This document shows positions 15,949-24,600 of a DNA stretch of 64,000 nt, one piece after another. The stretch's first letter is position 1; each line of letters begins with the position of its first letter. The stretch is from positions 1 through 64,000 of the forward strand of contig NZ_PVZG01000010.1 of the NCBI RefSeq assembly GCF_003002065.1, given 5' to 3'. The position numbers and the translations under genes are program-made. The notes beneath the pieces are model-generated. The model ran no database searches. It had not been told where the DNA came from and saw only the letters and a list, made by a program, of their open reading frames with translations. Source of the stretch: Pseudosporangium ferrugineum (GTDB lineage: Bacteria > Actinomycetota > Actinomycetes > Mycobacteriales > Micromonosporaceae).

Positions 15949-16863
15949 ATGGATCTCACCCTGGCGCTCGCCGGACTCGGCGTCGGCATCGTGGTCGGCC
16001 TCACCGGCATGGGCGGCGGCGCCCTCATGACCCCCATCCTGGTGCTCGTCTTCGGCGTGCCGCCGGTCGCCGCGGTCTCCAGCGACCTCGCCGCCAGCGC
16101 CGTGATGAAGCCCTTCGGCGGCTGGGTGCACGCCCGCCGCGGCACGGTGAACTGGCGGCTCGTCGGCTGGCTCTGCCTCGGCAGCGTGCCCAGCGCCTTC
16201 CTCGGGGTCCTCGTGCTGCGCCTGCTCGGCGACGACGCCTCGGTCCAGCACACGATCAAGGTCGCGCTCGGCGTGGCCCTCCTGCTCGCCGCCGGCGGCC
16301 TGCTCCTCAAGGCCTGGGTGAGCCGCCGCCAGCGCGGCGACGCCCCGCCCCAGCCGATCACCGTACGCCCGCTGCCGACGATCCTGCTCGGCGTCGGCGG
16401 CGGCCTGATCGTGGGCCTGACCAGCGTCGGCTCCGGCTCCCTGATCATCGTGGCGCTGCTCGCCCTCTACCCGAAGCTGCGCGCCAACGACCTCGTCGGC
16501 ACCGACCTCGTCCAGGCCGTCCCGCTGGTCCTGTCCGCCGCCCTCGGCCACGCCTTCTTCGGCGACCTCCAGCTCGACCTCACCGCCGCCGTCCTGCTCG
16601 GCTCGATCCCCGGCGTCCTGATCGGCGCCCGCATCTCGTCCCGCGCCCCGGGCGGCATCGTCCGGACGGCGCTGGTGATCGTGCTGCTGGCCAGCGCCCT
16701 CAAACTGCTCGACGTCCCGACCCTCACGGTCGGCCTCGCCACCGGCACGGCGGTCCTGATCGCGGCCGGCCTGGCGATCGCCCGCCGGGCCCGCACGCCG
16801 CGCGAGGCAGCCGAGCTCGCGGCCCCGGCCGGCCGGACCGACGAGGACAAGGTCCCCGTCTGA
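15949..16863 (+). CDS. TauE/SafE-family sulfite exporter-like membrane protein
   Basis: 304 residues with about eight membrane helices in two similar halves. Each half opens with a glycine-rich signature (GIVVGLTGMGGGALMTPILV and GGLIVGLTSVGSGSLIIVAL). This is the TauE/SafE (DUF81) transporter family, linked to export of sulfite and other organosulfur anions. The C-terminus is cytoplasmic and charged. The upstream 70 bases are locally AT-rich (TTGTTAAATCTCCATAAAG), a probable promoter. The specific substrate is not deducible. Confidence 0.88.
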   Translation: MDLTLALAGLGVGIVVGLTGMGGGALMTPILVLVFGVPPVAAVSSDLAASAVMKPFGGWVHARRGTVNWRLVGWLCLGSVPSAFLGVLVLRLLGDDASVQHTIKVALGVALLLAAGGLLLKAWVSRRQRGDAPPQPITVRPLPTILLGVGGGLIVGLTSVGSGSLIIVALLALYPKLRANDLVGTDLVQAVPLVLSAALGHAFFGDLQLDLTAAVLLGSIPGVLIGARISSRAPGGIVRTALVIVLLASALKLLDVPTLTVGLATGTAVLIAAGLAIARRARTPREAAELAAPAGRTDEDKVPV

Positions 16864-16868
16864 GCGAC

Positions 16869-16898
16869 GGGGGCGCCGACCGGACGGACGGCACCCCC
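16869..16898. terminator. Hairpin between convergent genes
   Basis: GGGGG-C-GCCG (16869-16878) pairs with CGGC-A-CCCCC (16889-16898) around a 10-base loop. It lies between the TauE/SafE gene and argH, which converge here. Confidence 0.6.
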
Positions 16899-16908
16899 GA
16901 AGTCGTCG

Positions 16909-18339
16909 TCAGCGCGGGACGACCGGTTCGATCGCCCACTCGCGCCAGCCGTCCAGCTTGTCCGACGCCGTCTGCAGCTGGTCGGCGACCGGGCCCGGGC
17001 CGGTCGAGCCGGGCGTGGTCCGTCCGGCCAGGGCGCTGCGGACGGACAGGACCTGGCGTACGGCCGGGTCGAGGTGCTCGCTGACCGTCTTCAGGTCCTC
17101 GTCGCTGACGTCCTCGAGCTCGCACTCGCGGGCCGCGCACAGGGCGACGAGGCGGCCGGTGATCTCGTGCGCGTCGCGGAACGGGACGTTGCGGCGCACC
17201 AGCCAGTCCGCGACCTCCGTGGCCAGGGAGAACCCGACCGGCGCGGCGGCGGCGAGCTTGTCCACCCGTACGGTCATCGTCGAGATCATGCCCGCCAGGG
17301 CCGGCAGCAGCAGCTGGAGCGTGTCGATCGCGTCGAAGACGGGTTCCTTGTCCTCCTGCATGTCGCGGTCGTAGGTGAGCGGCAGGCCCTTGAGCATGGT
17401 CAGCACCGCGACCAGGCCGCCGATCAGCCGGCCCGCCTTGCCGCGGGCCAGCTCGGCGATGTCGGCGTTCTTCTTCTGCGGCATGATCGACGAGCCGGTG
17501 GCGAACGCGTCGTCGAGGATCACCCAGCCGAACTCGGTGGAGGTCCAGAGCACCACCTCCTCGCCGAGGCGGGACAGGTGCACGCCGATCAGGCTGGTGA
17601 TGAAGAGGAACTCGGCCACGAAGTCGCGGTCCGCCACGCCGTCCATCGAATTCTGCACCGGCGCCTTGAAGCCCAGCTCCTTGGCGACCGCGGCCGGGTC
17701 CAGCGGCAGCGACGAACCGGCCAGCGCGCCCGAGCCCAGCGGCGAGATGGCCGTCCGCTCGTCCCAGTCCCGCAGCCGCTCCAGGTCGCGCAGCAGCGGC
17801 TGGACGTGGGCGAGCAGCCAGTGCCCGAAGCTGACCGGCTGGGCGTGCTGCACGTGGGTCAGGCCGGGGGCCGGGGTGTCGATGTGCCGGCCGGCCTGCT
17901 CCATCAGCGCGTCGGCCAGCTCGACCACGGCGGCGGCCACCCCGCGGGCGTGGTCGCGCAGGTACAGCCGCAGGTCGGTGGCGACCTGGTCGTTGCGGGA
18001 ACGGCCGGCGCGCAGCTTGCCGCCGAGCGCGCCCAGCCGCTCCAGCAGGCCGCGTTCGAGCGCGGTGTGCACGTCCTCGTCCTCGACGGTCGGGCGGAAC
18101 TCCCCCGCCGCGCACGCCGACTCGAGGTCGTCCAGGGCCGCCAGCATCCTGCCGAGCTCGTCGGCGTCCAGCAGGCCGGCGCCGGCCAGCACCCGCGCGT
18201 GCGCCCGCGAGGCGGCGATGTCGTACGGCGCCAGCCGCCAGTCGAAGTGCACGCTCACGCTCAGCCGCGCCAGCGCATCGGCCGGTCCACCGGCGAACCG
18301 GCCACCCCACAGCCTGGTCGGACCTTCGGTCTCCGGCAC
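16909..18339 (-). CDS. argH: Argininosuccinate lyase
   Basis: Last step of arginine synthesis: argininosuccinate to arginine plus fumarate. 476 residues of the fumarase/aspartase superfamily. The signature GSSIMPQKKN is near residue 280 with the catalytic serine loop. The substrate-binding motifs RSRNDQVATD and THVQHAQPVSFGHW are present, as is the N-terminal LWGGRF. It is divergent from dapE and separated from the main arg operon by dapE and the repeat array. Confidence 0.96.
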   Translation of the reverse strand: MPETEGPTRLWGGRFAGGPADALARLSVSVHFDWRLAPYDIAASRAHARVLAGAGLLDADELGRMLAALDDLESACAAGEFRPTVEDEDVHTALERGLLERLGALGGKLRAGRSRNDQVATDLRLYLRDHARGVAAAVVELADALMEQAGRHIDTPAPGLTHVQHAQPVSFGHWLLAHVQPLLRDLERLRDWDERTAISPLGSGALAGSSLPLDPAAVAKELGFKAPVQNSMDGVADRDFVAEFLFITSLIGVHLSRLGEEVVLWTSTEFGWVILDDAFATGSSIMPQKKNADIAELARGKAGRLIGGLVAVLTMLKGLPLTYDRDMQEDKEPVFDAIDTLQLLLPALAGMISTMTVRVDKLAAAAPVGFSLATEVADWLVRRNVPFRDAHEITGRLVALCAARECELEDVSDEDLKTVSEHLDPAVRQVLSVRSALAGRTTPGSTGPGPVADQLQTASDKLDGWREWAIEPVVPR

Positions 18340-18389
18340 TGCTCACTCCTCAGCTATAGGTCGGATATGGCAACGATAGGGTCGACTCC

Positions 18390-19457
18390 ATGACGCTCGA
18401 CCTGCACGATGATGTTGTCTCATTGACCCGCGCGCTCTGCGACATCCCCTCGGTCAGCGGCGCGGAGGCCGCGCTCGCCGACGCCGTGGAGGCCGCGCTG
18501 CGCAAGCTCGGGCACCTCGAGGTGCTGCGCGACGGCGACGCCGTGGTGGCGCGGACGAACCTCGGGCGGGACCGCCGCATCGTGCTCGCCGGCCACCTCG
18601 ACACCGTGCCGATCAAGGACAACCTGCCCACCTGGACCACCGGCGAGGGCGACGCCGAGCTCCTGTACGGCCGCGGCACCTGCGACATGAAGGCGGGCCT
18701 GGCCACCCAGCTGCGCATCGCCGCCACGGTCACCGAGCCCCGGCACGATCTCACCCTCGTCTGCTACGACAACGAGGAGGTCGCGTCGGTGAAGAACGGG
18801 CTCGGCCGCCTGGTCCGCAACCACCCCGAGTGGCTGGCCGGCGACTTCGCCATCCTCGGCGAGCCGTCGAACGCCGGCGTCGAGGGCGGCTGCCAGGGCA
18901 CCATGCGGGTGCGGATCACCCTGGCCGGCAAGGCCTCGCACGCGGCACGCGCGTGGGCGGGCCGCAACGCGATCCACCTCGCGGCGCCGGTGCTGGCGAT
19001 CCTGGCGGCGTACGAGCCGCGGCGCGTGACGGTCGACGGCCTCGAATACCGCGAGGGCCTCAACGCGGTCAACATCCAGGGCGGCATCGCCGGCAACGTG
19101 ATCCCGGACGCGTGCGTCGTCGACATCAACCACCGCTTCGCCCCGGACCGCAGCGTCGACGACGCGTACGCCCACCTGTGCGAGGTCTTCGCCGGCTACG
19201 ACCTGGAGATCCGCGACCAGGCCCCGGGCGCCCGCCCCGGCCTGGACCTGCCGGCCGCCGCGGAGTTCGTGGCCGTGGTGGGCCGCGAGCCGGCGCCGAA
19301 GTTCGGCTGGACGGACGTGGCCCGCTTCGCCGAACTCGGCATCCCGGCCGTCAACTACGCCCCGGGCGACCCGCTGCTCGCCCACACCGACGACGAACAC
19401 GTCCCCACCGCCCAGATCCGCGAATGCGAACGGGTCCTCCGCGACTGGTTGAGCTGA
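18390..19457 (+). CDS. dapE: Succinyl-diaminopimelate desuccinylase
   Basis: Zinc peptidase M20-family enzyme of lysine/meso-DAP synthesis. 355 residues. VLAGHLDTVPIKDN supplies the first metal His/Asp, GRGTCDMKAGLA the bridging Asp, CYDNEEVASVKNG the catalytic Glu, and FGWTDVARF is near the C-terminus. The ATG at 18390 is the family start. It is divergent from argH with a 50-base gap that holds likely promoters for both (e.g. GATAGG before dapE). Confidence 0.93.
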   Translation: MTLDLHDDVVSLTRALCDIPSVSGAEAALADAVEAALRKLGHLEVLRDGDAVVARTNLGRDRRIVLAGHLDTVPIKDNLPTWTTGEGDAELLYGRGTCDMKAGLATQLRIAATVTEPRHDLTLVCYDNEEVASVKNGLGRLVRNHPEWLAGDFAILGEPSNAGVEGGCQGTMRVRITLAGKASHAARAWAGRNAIHLAAPVLAILAAYEPRRVTVDGLEYREGLNAVNIQGGIAGNVIPDACVVDINHRFAPDRSVDDAYAHLCEVFAGYDLEIRDQAPGARPGLDLPAAAEFVAVVGREPAPKFGWTDVARFAELGIPAVNYAPGDPLLAHTDDEHVPTAQIRECERVLRDWLS

Positions 19458-19483
19458 TATATGGCCTCGCTTCGCTCGGCGGG

Positions 19484-19582
19484 CACTGCGCCCCGGGGAG
19501 GTCGTTGTCGGGGGCGCCGTTTTCTGGAACGGAAAGGGCGCCCTTCCAGAAAACGACACCCCCGACAACGACGGGCGCAGTG
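19484..19582. repeat. Long imperfect inverted repeat (~99 bp)
   Basis: The outer arms CACTGCGCCC (19484-19493) and GGGCGCAGTG (19573-19582) enclose nearly matching arms TCGTTGTCGGGGG/CCCCCGACAACGA and TTTTCTGG/CCAGAAAA. All centre on the perfect palindrome AAGGGCGCCCTT (19534-19545). It starts 27 bases after dapE and could act as a transcription terminator. It merges into the tandem array. Confidence 0.85.
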
Positions 19583-19872
19583 CGACTCTGGTTGCGGTTC
19601 GCGGGTTGGGCTGGGGCGGAAAGGGCGCCCTTCCGGGAAATGGCACACCCGACAACGACGGGCGCAGTGCGACTCTGGTTGCGGTTCGCGGGTTGGGCTG
19701 GGGCGGAAAGGGCGCCCTTCCGGGAAATGGCACACCCGACAACGACGGGCGCAGTGCGACTCTGGTTGCGGTTCGCGGGTTGGGCTGGGGCGGAAAGGGC
19801 GCCCTTCCGGGAAATGGCACACCCGACAACGACGGGCGCAGTGCGACTCTGGTTGCGGTTGGCGGTTTGCGC
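19561..19872. repeat. 87-bp tandem repeat array (3.6 copies)
   Basis: Units start at 19561, 19648, 19735 and 19822 (each beginning CCCGACAACGACGGGCGCAG), with a constant 87-base period. The fourth copy breaks down after about 50 bases. Complete units carry AAGGGCGCCCTT. The copies are almost identical. The period is a multiple of three, so several frames stay open and encode repetitive peptides. They lack start signals and normal codon bias, so I treat the array as non-coding. It lies between convergent dapE and argG. Confidence 0.9.
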
Positions 19873-19888
19873 TGGATCGGGCCGGTAC

Positions 19889-21121
19889 TCATTCCACATT
19901 TTTGGCGATGGCGCCGGGGATGGCGTACATGTGGGCGAAGGCTCGGGCCTGGTCGCCGGTCCAGAGGGATGAGCCGTAGCCGTAGACGACGCCCTGGCGG
20001 GTGGCCGCGTCCAGCAGGCTGTAGGGGCTGCGGCTGCCGAGCGGGATCACGTTGCCCTTGATCAGTTTGATCCGGACGTCGCCGGTGACGCGGCGCTGGC
20101 TGCTGTCGAGGAAGGCGCGGTAGTCGTCGAGGATCGGATCATAGTAGACGGCCTCGTGCAGCAGGTCGCCGTACGCGGTGCCGAGCTGCGCCTTGGTGGC
20201 CTGCTGCCGGTTGCTGAGCACCAGCCGCTCCAGCTCGCGGTGCGCGGCGATCAGGGTGAGCATGCCCGGCGCCTCGAAGCCGACCCGGGCGAGGTTGCCG
20301 ACCATCGTCGAGCCCATGTGGATGCCCCGGCCGACGCCGTGCTCGGCGGCGAGCACGTTGAGGGCGCGCAGGATCGCGTAGTTGGGCGCGTCCGCTCCGG
20401 TGCCCTCGATCGGCTGGCCGTCCACGGTGGACGCCGAGACGACCTCGCCCTTGTCGAAGCCGAGGATCAGCTCGACGCCGTCGTCGGGCGCGTCGGCGAT
20501 CGACCTCGTGTACGTCCACGCGTCCTCGGGCAGGTAGTCCCAGGAGCCGTACGTCTCCTTGCCGCCGATGGTGGTGCCGATCAGGCCCTCGTTGATCGAG
20601 TACGTGGTGATCTTGTCGGGGGTCTGGAAGCCGCGCTCGAGCAGGTAGTCCCGCTCGTACTCGCGGGTGAGCCGCTCGTCGCGGATCGGCGTGATGATCT
20701 CCAGCTGCGGCGCGAGGGCGCGGATGACCGAGTCGTAGCGCACATGGTCGGCGCCGGCGCCGGTGGAGCCGTGCGCGACCGCGTCGGCGCCGTTGTCGAG
20801 GGCCGCCTGGACGACCTTCTCGGCCTGCACCAGCCGCTCGGCGCCCACGCACGACGGGTAGCCGCCGTTGCGCAGGTAGTTGGCCTTGATCGCGTACGTG
20901 ATGACGCGGGAGTACAGCTCCTCGCGGGCGTCGATGACGAAGTGCCGCGCCGAGCCCAGCTCCTCCGCGCGCTTGCGGACCGCGTCGGCCTCGCCGCTGT
21001 GCAGGCCCCCGGTGTCGATGTTCGCGGTGAGCACCTCCCAGCCCTGCTCCCGCAGGGAGACCAGGGCGTACGAGGTGTCGAGGCCGCCGGAGAACGCGAG
21101 GACGATCTTGCGCTTGGACAT
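19889..21121 (-). CDS. argG: Argininosuccinate synthase
   Basis: Joins citrulline and aspartate using ATP. 410 residues. The N-terminal PP-loop is VLAFSGGLDTSYAL. GAERLVQAEKVVQAA and STGAGADHVRYDSV follow (usual form GxTGKGNDQVRFE). This variant core and length match the non-canonical ArgG subgroup rather than the Rv1658-like form. It is the last gene of the arg operon. Its ATG overlaps the stop of the upstream unknown gene (TGATG). There is no ATG alternative nearby. Confidence 0.93.
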   Translation of the reverse strand: MSKRKIVLAFSGGLDTSYALVSLREQGWEVLTANIDTGGLHSGEADAVRKRAEELGSARHFVIDAREELYSRVITYAIKANYLRNGGYPSCVGAERLVQAEKVVQAALDNGADAVAHGSTGAGADHVRYDSVIRALAPQLEIITPIRDERLTREYERDYLLERGFQTPDKITTYSINEGLIGTTIGGKETYGSWDYLPEDAWTYTRSIADAPDDGVELILGFDKGEVVSASTVDGQPIEGTGADAPNYAILRALNVLAAEHGVGRGIHMGSTMVGNLARVGFEAPGMLTLIAAHRELERLVLSNRQQATKAQLGTAYGDLLHEAVYYDPILDDYRAFLDSSQRRVTGDVRIKLIKGNVIPLGSRSPYSLLDAATRQGVVYGYGSSLWTGDQARAFAHMYAIPGAIAKNVE

Positions 21122-22023
21122 CAGTTTCCTTCGGACGGGTACGGGAGTTCGAGGATCGGCACGTACGACGTCCCGTCCTTGACGAGGTGACCGGGCCTGA
21201 GCACGTAGTACGTGTGCTCGCGGGCCTCGATCGCCTTCTGCATGGCACGCTGCCGCTCGTAGTCGAACGGGTCGAGCAGGAACGTGGGTTCGGGCTCGCT
21301 GCCGGCCACCGGGACGGTGAAGTCGTTCTCGTAGACGAACGATCCGGGCGAGGTGTGGAAAGGCACGGTGGCGACCATGATGCGCAACCGGCCGAAACGG
21401 GTATGCACGCGCAGGGCGGTGTTGTCGTACTGGGTCACGCCGTCGAGCTTCTGCGCCTGGTAGACGGAGAGGGCCAGGGCCTTCAGCGCCCGGCCCAGCC
21501 CGACGTTGGTCATCACCGACCACAGCGACCAGCCGACCCAGGTGCCGGGCGCCGCGCTGGGCGCCGCGCAGTAGCCGCCGATCGGGATCGGGCCGTTGTA
21601 GTCGCTCTGCTTGACCTTGTCGAAGACCGCGCGCAGGTGCCGCTTCGCGTCCTCGTCGAAGGCGCTGGTCTCCAGTGTCTCGGTGAACTGCGCCTGGGGC
21701 AGCGCGGCGATCACCGCGGCCGACGGCATCAGGATCAGGTCGACCATCACCCACTGCGGCATCGGGATGCCCCGGTCGCCGAACGCGATGCCGTTGATCA
21801 CGTTGAACAGGTTGAGGAACTCGCCGGTGTCCCAGCCCTTGTCCGCGCTGGTGTCGGTGAAGTCCAGCCAGGCGAGCTTGTGGCCGTACGGCGCCTCGTT
21901 CAGGTACGGGCGAAGCGTGTCGTTCGAGGCCAGGTAGAACTCGAGCCCGTGCCCCTGAAGCTTCTGCATGTTGTCCGCGAAGCCGGGGAAGAAGGCCTCG
22001 ACGGCGGGCTGCTGCGCGATCAC
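21121..22023 (-). CDS. Unknown protein embedded in the arg operon
   Basis: 300 residues, cytoplasmic by composition. I do not recognise a family. It is coupled on both sides: its GTG start overlaps the argR stop (GTGA) and its stop overlaps the argG start (TGATG). It is therefore a fixed member of the arginine operon. Visible blocks include FFPGFADNMQKLQGHGLEF, PIPIGGYCAAPSAAPGTW and DNTALRVHTRFGRLRI. The segment GLGRALKALAL ... DNTALRVHTRFG loosely resembles the acetyl-CoA loop and following helix of GNAT acyltransferases. That is only a weak hint and could be chance. Confidence 0.7.
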   Translation of the reverse strand: MIAQQPAVEAFFPGFADNMQKLQGHGLEFYLASNDTLRPYLNEAPYGHKLAWLDFTDTSADKGWDTGEFLNLFNVINGIAFGDRGIPMPQWVMVDLILMPSAAVIAALPQAQFTETLETSAFDEDAKRHLRAVFDKVKQSDYNGPIPIGGYCAAPSAAPGTWVGWSLWSVMTNVGLGRALKALALSVYQAQKLDGVTQYDNTALRVHTRFGRLRIMVATVPFHTSPGSFVYENDFTVPVAGSEPEPTFLLDPFDYERQRAMQKAIEAREHTYYVLRPGHLVKDGTSYVPILELPYPSEGN

Positions 22024-22523
22024 GGCAGGGTCCCTTCGTTGTCCGTACGGCTCCACGCCGTGAGCTTGTCGGCGAGCCGGGCGCCGGACCCGGTGTCCGG
22101 CGCCGGTTCGCGCGCGACCACGAGAATGGTGTCGTCGCCGGCGATGGTGCCGACGACGTCCGGCAGCCCGGACCGGTCCAGGGCGCTGGCGAGGAACTGG
22201 GCGGCGCCCGGCGGCACCCGCAGCACGACGAGGTTGCCGCTGACGTCGACCGAGTTCAGCAACTCGCGCAGCAGCCGGATGAGCCGGGCCGGAGCCTGCT
22301 CGACCGGGCGCAGCGGGGGCCGCCCGTCCTCGGGGATGACGTACACGCCGCCGGCCTTGACGGCCCGCAGCTCCTCGAGGTCGCGCGACAGCGTCGCCTG
22401 GGTGACCTGGACGCCGTCGAGGGCGAGCAGCTCGGCGAGCTCCGTCTGCGACCGCACGGCCTTGTCCCGGATCAGGTCGACGATCCGCGCGTGCCGCGCC
22501 GCGCGGGTGCCCGGCCCGGTCAT
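22020..22523 (-). CDS. argR: Arginine repressor
   Basis: 167 residues. The N-terminal winged helix (RHARIVDLIRDKAVRSQTEL, then QVTQATLSRDLEELRAVK) is the operator-reading domain. The C-terminal oligomerisation/arginine-binding domain contains GTIAGDDTILVVAR (usual GTIAGDDTIFV). It binds ARG boxes when arginine is plentiful and likely represses this operon from the site before argC. Start and stop overlap argF and the unknown gene by 4 bases each. Confidence 0.95.
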   Translation of the reverse strand: MTGPGTRAARHARIVDLIRDKAVRSQTELAELLALDGVQVTQATLSRDLEELRAVKAGGVYVIPEDGRPPLRPVEQAPARLIRLLRELLNSVDVSGNLVVLRVPPGAAQFLASALDRSGLPDVVGTIAGDDTILVVAREPAPDTGSGARLADKLTAWSRTDNEGTLP

Positions 22524-23449
22524 GAGGACGAGGTCTCCAGCAGCCAGGTCAGCAGCGCCTTCTGCGCGTGCAGACGGTTCTCGGCCTGGTCGAGGACGGC
22601 GCTCCGCGGGCCGTCCATCACCTCGTCGGTGATCTCCTCACCCCGGTGGGCCGGCAGGCAGTGCAGCACGATCGAGCCCGGCGCGGTCACGGCGAGCAGG
22701 TCCTGGTTGACCTGGTACGGCCGGAACGGCGTGAGCCGGTCGATCCCGTCGTCCTCCATGCCCATCGAGGTCCACGCGTCGGTGGCGAGCACGTCGGCGC
22801 CCTTGGCGGCCTCATACGGGTCCCGCAGCACGCCGATCGACCCGCCCGTGCCGGCGGCGATCTCGCTCGCCTCCGCCACCACCGCGGGATCGGGGTCGAA
22901 CCCGGCCGGGCCGGCGACCCGCACGTGCATGCCCGCGGTGGCGCCGGCCAGCAGGTACGAGTGCGCCATGTTGTTCGCGGCGTCCCCGACGTACGTGAGG
23001 GTCCGCCCGGCCGTGCCGCCCAGCCGTTCCCGGATCGTCTGCAGGTCGGCGAGCAGCTGGCACGGGTGGAACCCGTCGGTCAACGCGTTGACGACCGGCA
23101 CGTGCACGTCCGAGGCCAGCTCGGCGAGCCGCTCGTCGCCGGACGTACGGAACACGATCGCGGACACGTAGCGCGAGACGACCCGGCCGGCGTCGACCAG
23201 GGTCTCGCCGCGGCCGAAGTGGGTGGCCTGGGTGTCCACCACGATCGCGTGGCCGCCCAGCTCGGCGATCCCGGCCTCGAACGACAGCCGGGTGCGCAGG
23301 CTGACCTTGTCGAAGAAGACCGCGACCGACTTCGGGCCCTCCAGCGGCCGGTAGCGGAACCGGTCCGCCTTCATCGCCGCGGCCAGGTCGAGCACGGTGC
23401 CCTGCTCGGCCGGGCTCAGGTCGTCGTCACGCAGAAAGTTGCGGGTCAC
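22520..23449 (-). CDS. argF: Ornithine carbamoyltransferase
   Basis: Makes citrulline from ornithine and carbamoyl phosphate. 309 residues. The carbamoyl-phosphate loop is the S-x-R-T-R motif in KVSLRTRLSFEAG (~48-60). The ornithine-binding HPCQLLADLQT and the HCLPAHRGEEI loop near the C-terminus are present. Start GTG at 23449 overlaps the argD stop as GTGA. Confidence 0.95.
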   Translation of the reverse strand: MTRNFLRDDDLSPAEQGTVLDLAAAMKADRFRYRPLEGPKSVAVFFDKVSLRTRLSFEAGIAELGGHAIVVDTQATHFGRGETLVDAGRVVSRYVSAIVFRTSGDERLAELASDVHVPVVNALTDGFHPCQLLADLQTIRERLGGTAGRTLTYVGDAANNMAHSYLLAGATAGMHVRVAGPAGFDPDPAVVAEASEIAAGTGGSIGVLRDPYEAAKGADVLATDAWTSMGMEDDGIDRLTPFRPYQVNQDLLAVTAPGSIVLHCLPAHRGEEITDEVMDGPRSAVLDQAENRLHAQKALLTWLLETSSS

Positions 23450-24600
23450 GGCAGTACCTCCCGGAAGGCGGCGACGAACGACTCGGCCTGCTCGACGGTC
23501 AGGATCAGCGGCGGCGCGAGGCGGATGGCGTCCGGCTGGACGGCGTTGACGAGGAAGCCCTTGTCGCGCAGCCGGCCGGTGAGCTCGGCGGAGACCGGTT
23601 CGGTGAGCACGATGCCGAGCAGCAGGCCGGCGCCGCGGACGCCGGAGACCAGCGGGTGACCGAGCCCTTCGACGCCGCGGCGGATCACCTCGCCGACCCG
23701 CTTGACGTGGTCGAGCAGGCCCTCCCCCGCGATCGTCCGGATGACCGCCAGCCCGGCGGCGCAGCTCACCGGGTTGCCGCCGAACGTGGTGCCGTGCAGG
23801 CCCGGCGTGAACAGGTCGGCGGCCGGGCCGAACGCGAGGCAGGCGCCGATCGGCAGGCCGCCGCCGAGGCCCTTGGCCAGGGTGACGACGTCCGGCTCGA
23901 TGCCCTCGCTCTGGTGGTGGAACCAGTGCCCGGTACGCCCGATGCCGGTCTGCACCTCGTCCAGGACCAGCAGCGCCCCGGTCGCCGTGCAGATCTCCCG
24001 GGCGGCCGCGAGGTAGCCGGGCGGCGGCACGACCACGCCCATCTCGCCCTGGATCGGCTCGAGGATGACCATGGCGGTCTCCCCGGTCACCGCGGCCCGC
24101 AGCGCGTCGCTGTCGCCGTACGGGACATGGGTGACGTCTCCGGGCAGCGGCCGGAACGGGTCCGCCTTGGCCGGCTGACCGGTGAGGGCGAGCGCTCCCA
24201 TCGTGCGGCCGTGGAAGCCGCCGTCGGTGGCGACCACGTGGCTGCGGCCGGTGAGCCGGGAGAGCTTGAACGCCGCCTCGACGGCCTCCGCCCCGGAGTT
24301 GCCGAACATGACCCGACCGGGCCGGCCGGCGAGGGCGAGCAGCAGTTCGGCGAGGGCGACCGGCGGCTCGGCGACGTAGAAGTTCGAGACGTGCCCGAGC
24401 GTGCCGATCTGCTGGGTGACGGCCTGCACGATCGCCGGGTGGGCGTGGCCGAGGGCGTTGACCGCGATGCCGCCGAGCAGGTCGACGTACTCGTTGCCGT
24501 CCTCGTCGGTCAGGACCGCGCCGGAACCGCTCACCAGGCCCAGCGACGGGGTGCCGTAGTTGTTCATGAGGCTCTGCTGCCAGCGTTCGACGAGGCTCAT
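23446..24600 (-). CDS. argD: Acetylornithine aminotransferase
   Basis: PLP-dependent class III aminotransferase converting N-acetylglutamate semialdehyde to N-acetylornithine. 384 residues. MFGNSGAEAVEAAFKLSR binds the phosphate. LLVLDEVQTGIGRTG holds the PLP aspartate. TLAKGLGGGLPIGA holds the Schiff-base lysine. ATGA overlap with the end of argB. Confidence 0.95.
   Translation of the reverse strand: MSLVERWQQSLMNNYGTPSLGLVSGSGAVLTDEDGNEYVDLLGGIAVNALGHAHPAIVQAVTQQIGTLGHVSNFYVAEPPVALAELLLALAGRPGRVMFGNSGAEAVEAAFKLSRLTGRSHVVATDGGFHGRTMGALALTGQPAKADPFRPLPGDVTHVPYGDSDALRAAVTGETAMVILEPIQGEMGVVVPPPGYLAAAREICTATGALLVLDEVQTGIGRTGHWFHHQSEGIEPDVVTLAKGLGGGLPIGACLAFGPAADLFTPGLHGTTFGGNPVSCAAGLAVIRTIAGEGLLDHVKRVGEVIRRGVEGLGHPLVSGVRGAGLLLGIVLTEPVSAELTGRLRDKGFLVNAVQPDAIRLAPPLILTVEQAESFVAAFREVLP

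Noticed and set aside
19561..19872. Possible CRISPR array
   Set aside because: Units are contiguous tandem copies with no distinct spacers, and no cas genes are near.
19351..19899. Repetitive open frames in the 87-bp array, up to 180 codons, with repeated peptides such as PSPTREPQPESHCARR
   Set aside because: The period is a multiple of three so all frames stay open; no ribosome site, no family resemblance, and the DNA is an inverted-repeat array between convergent genes.
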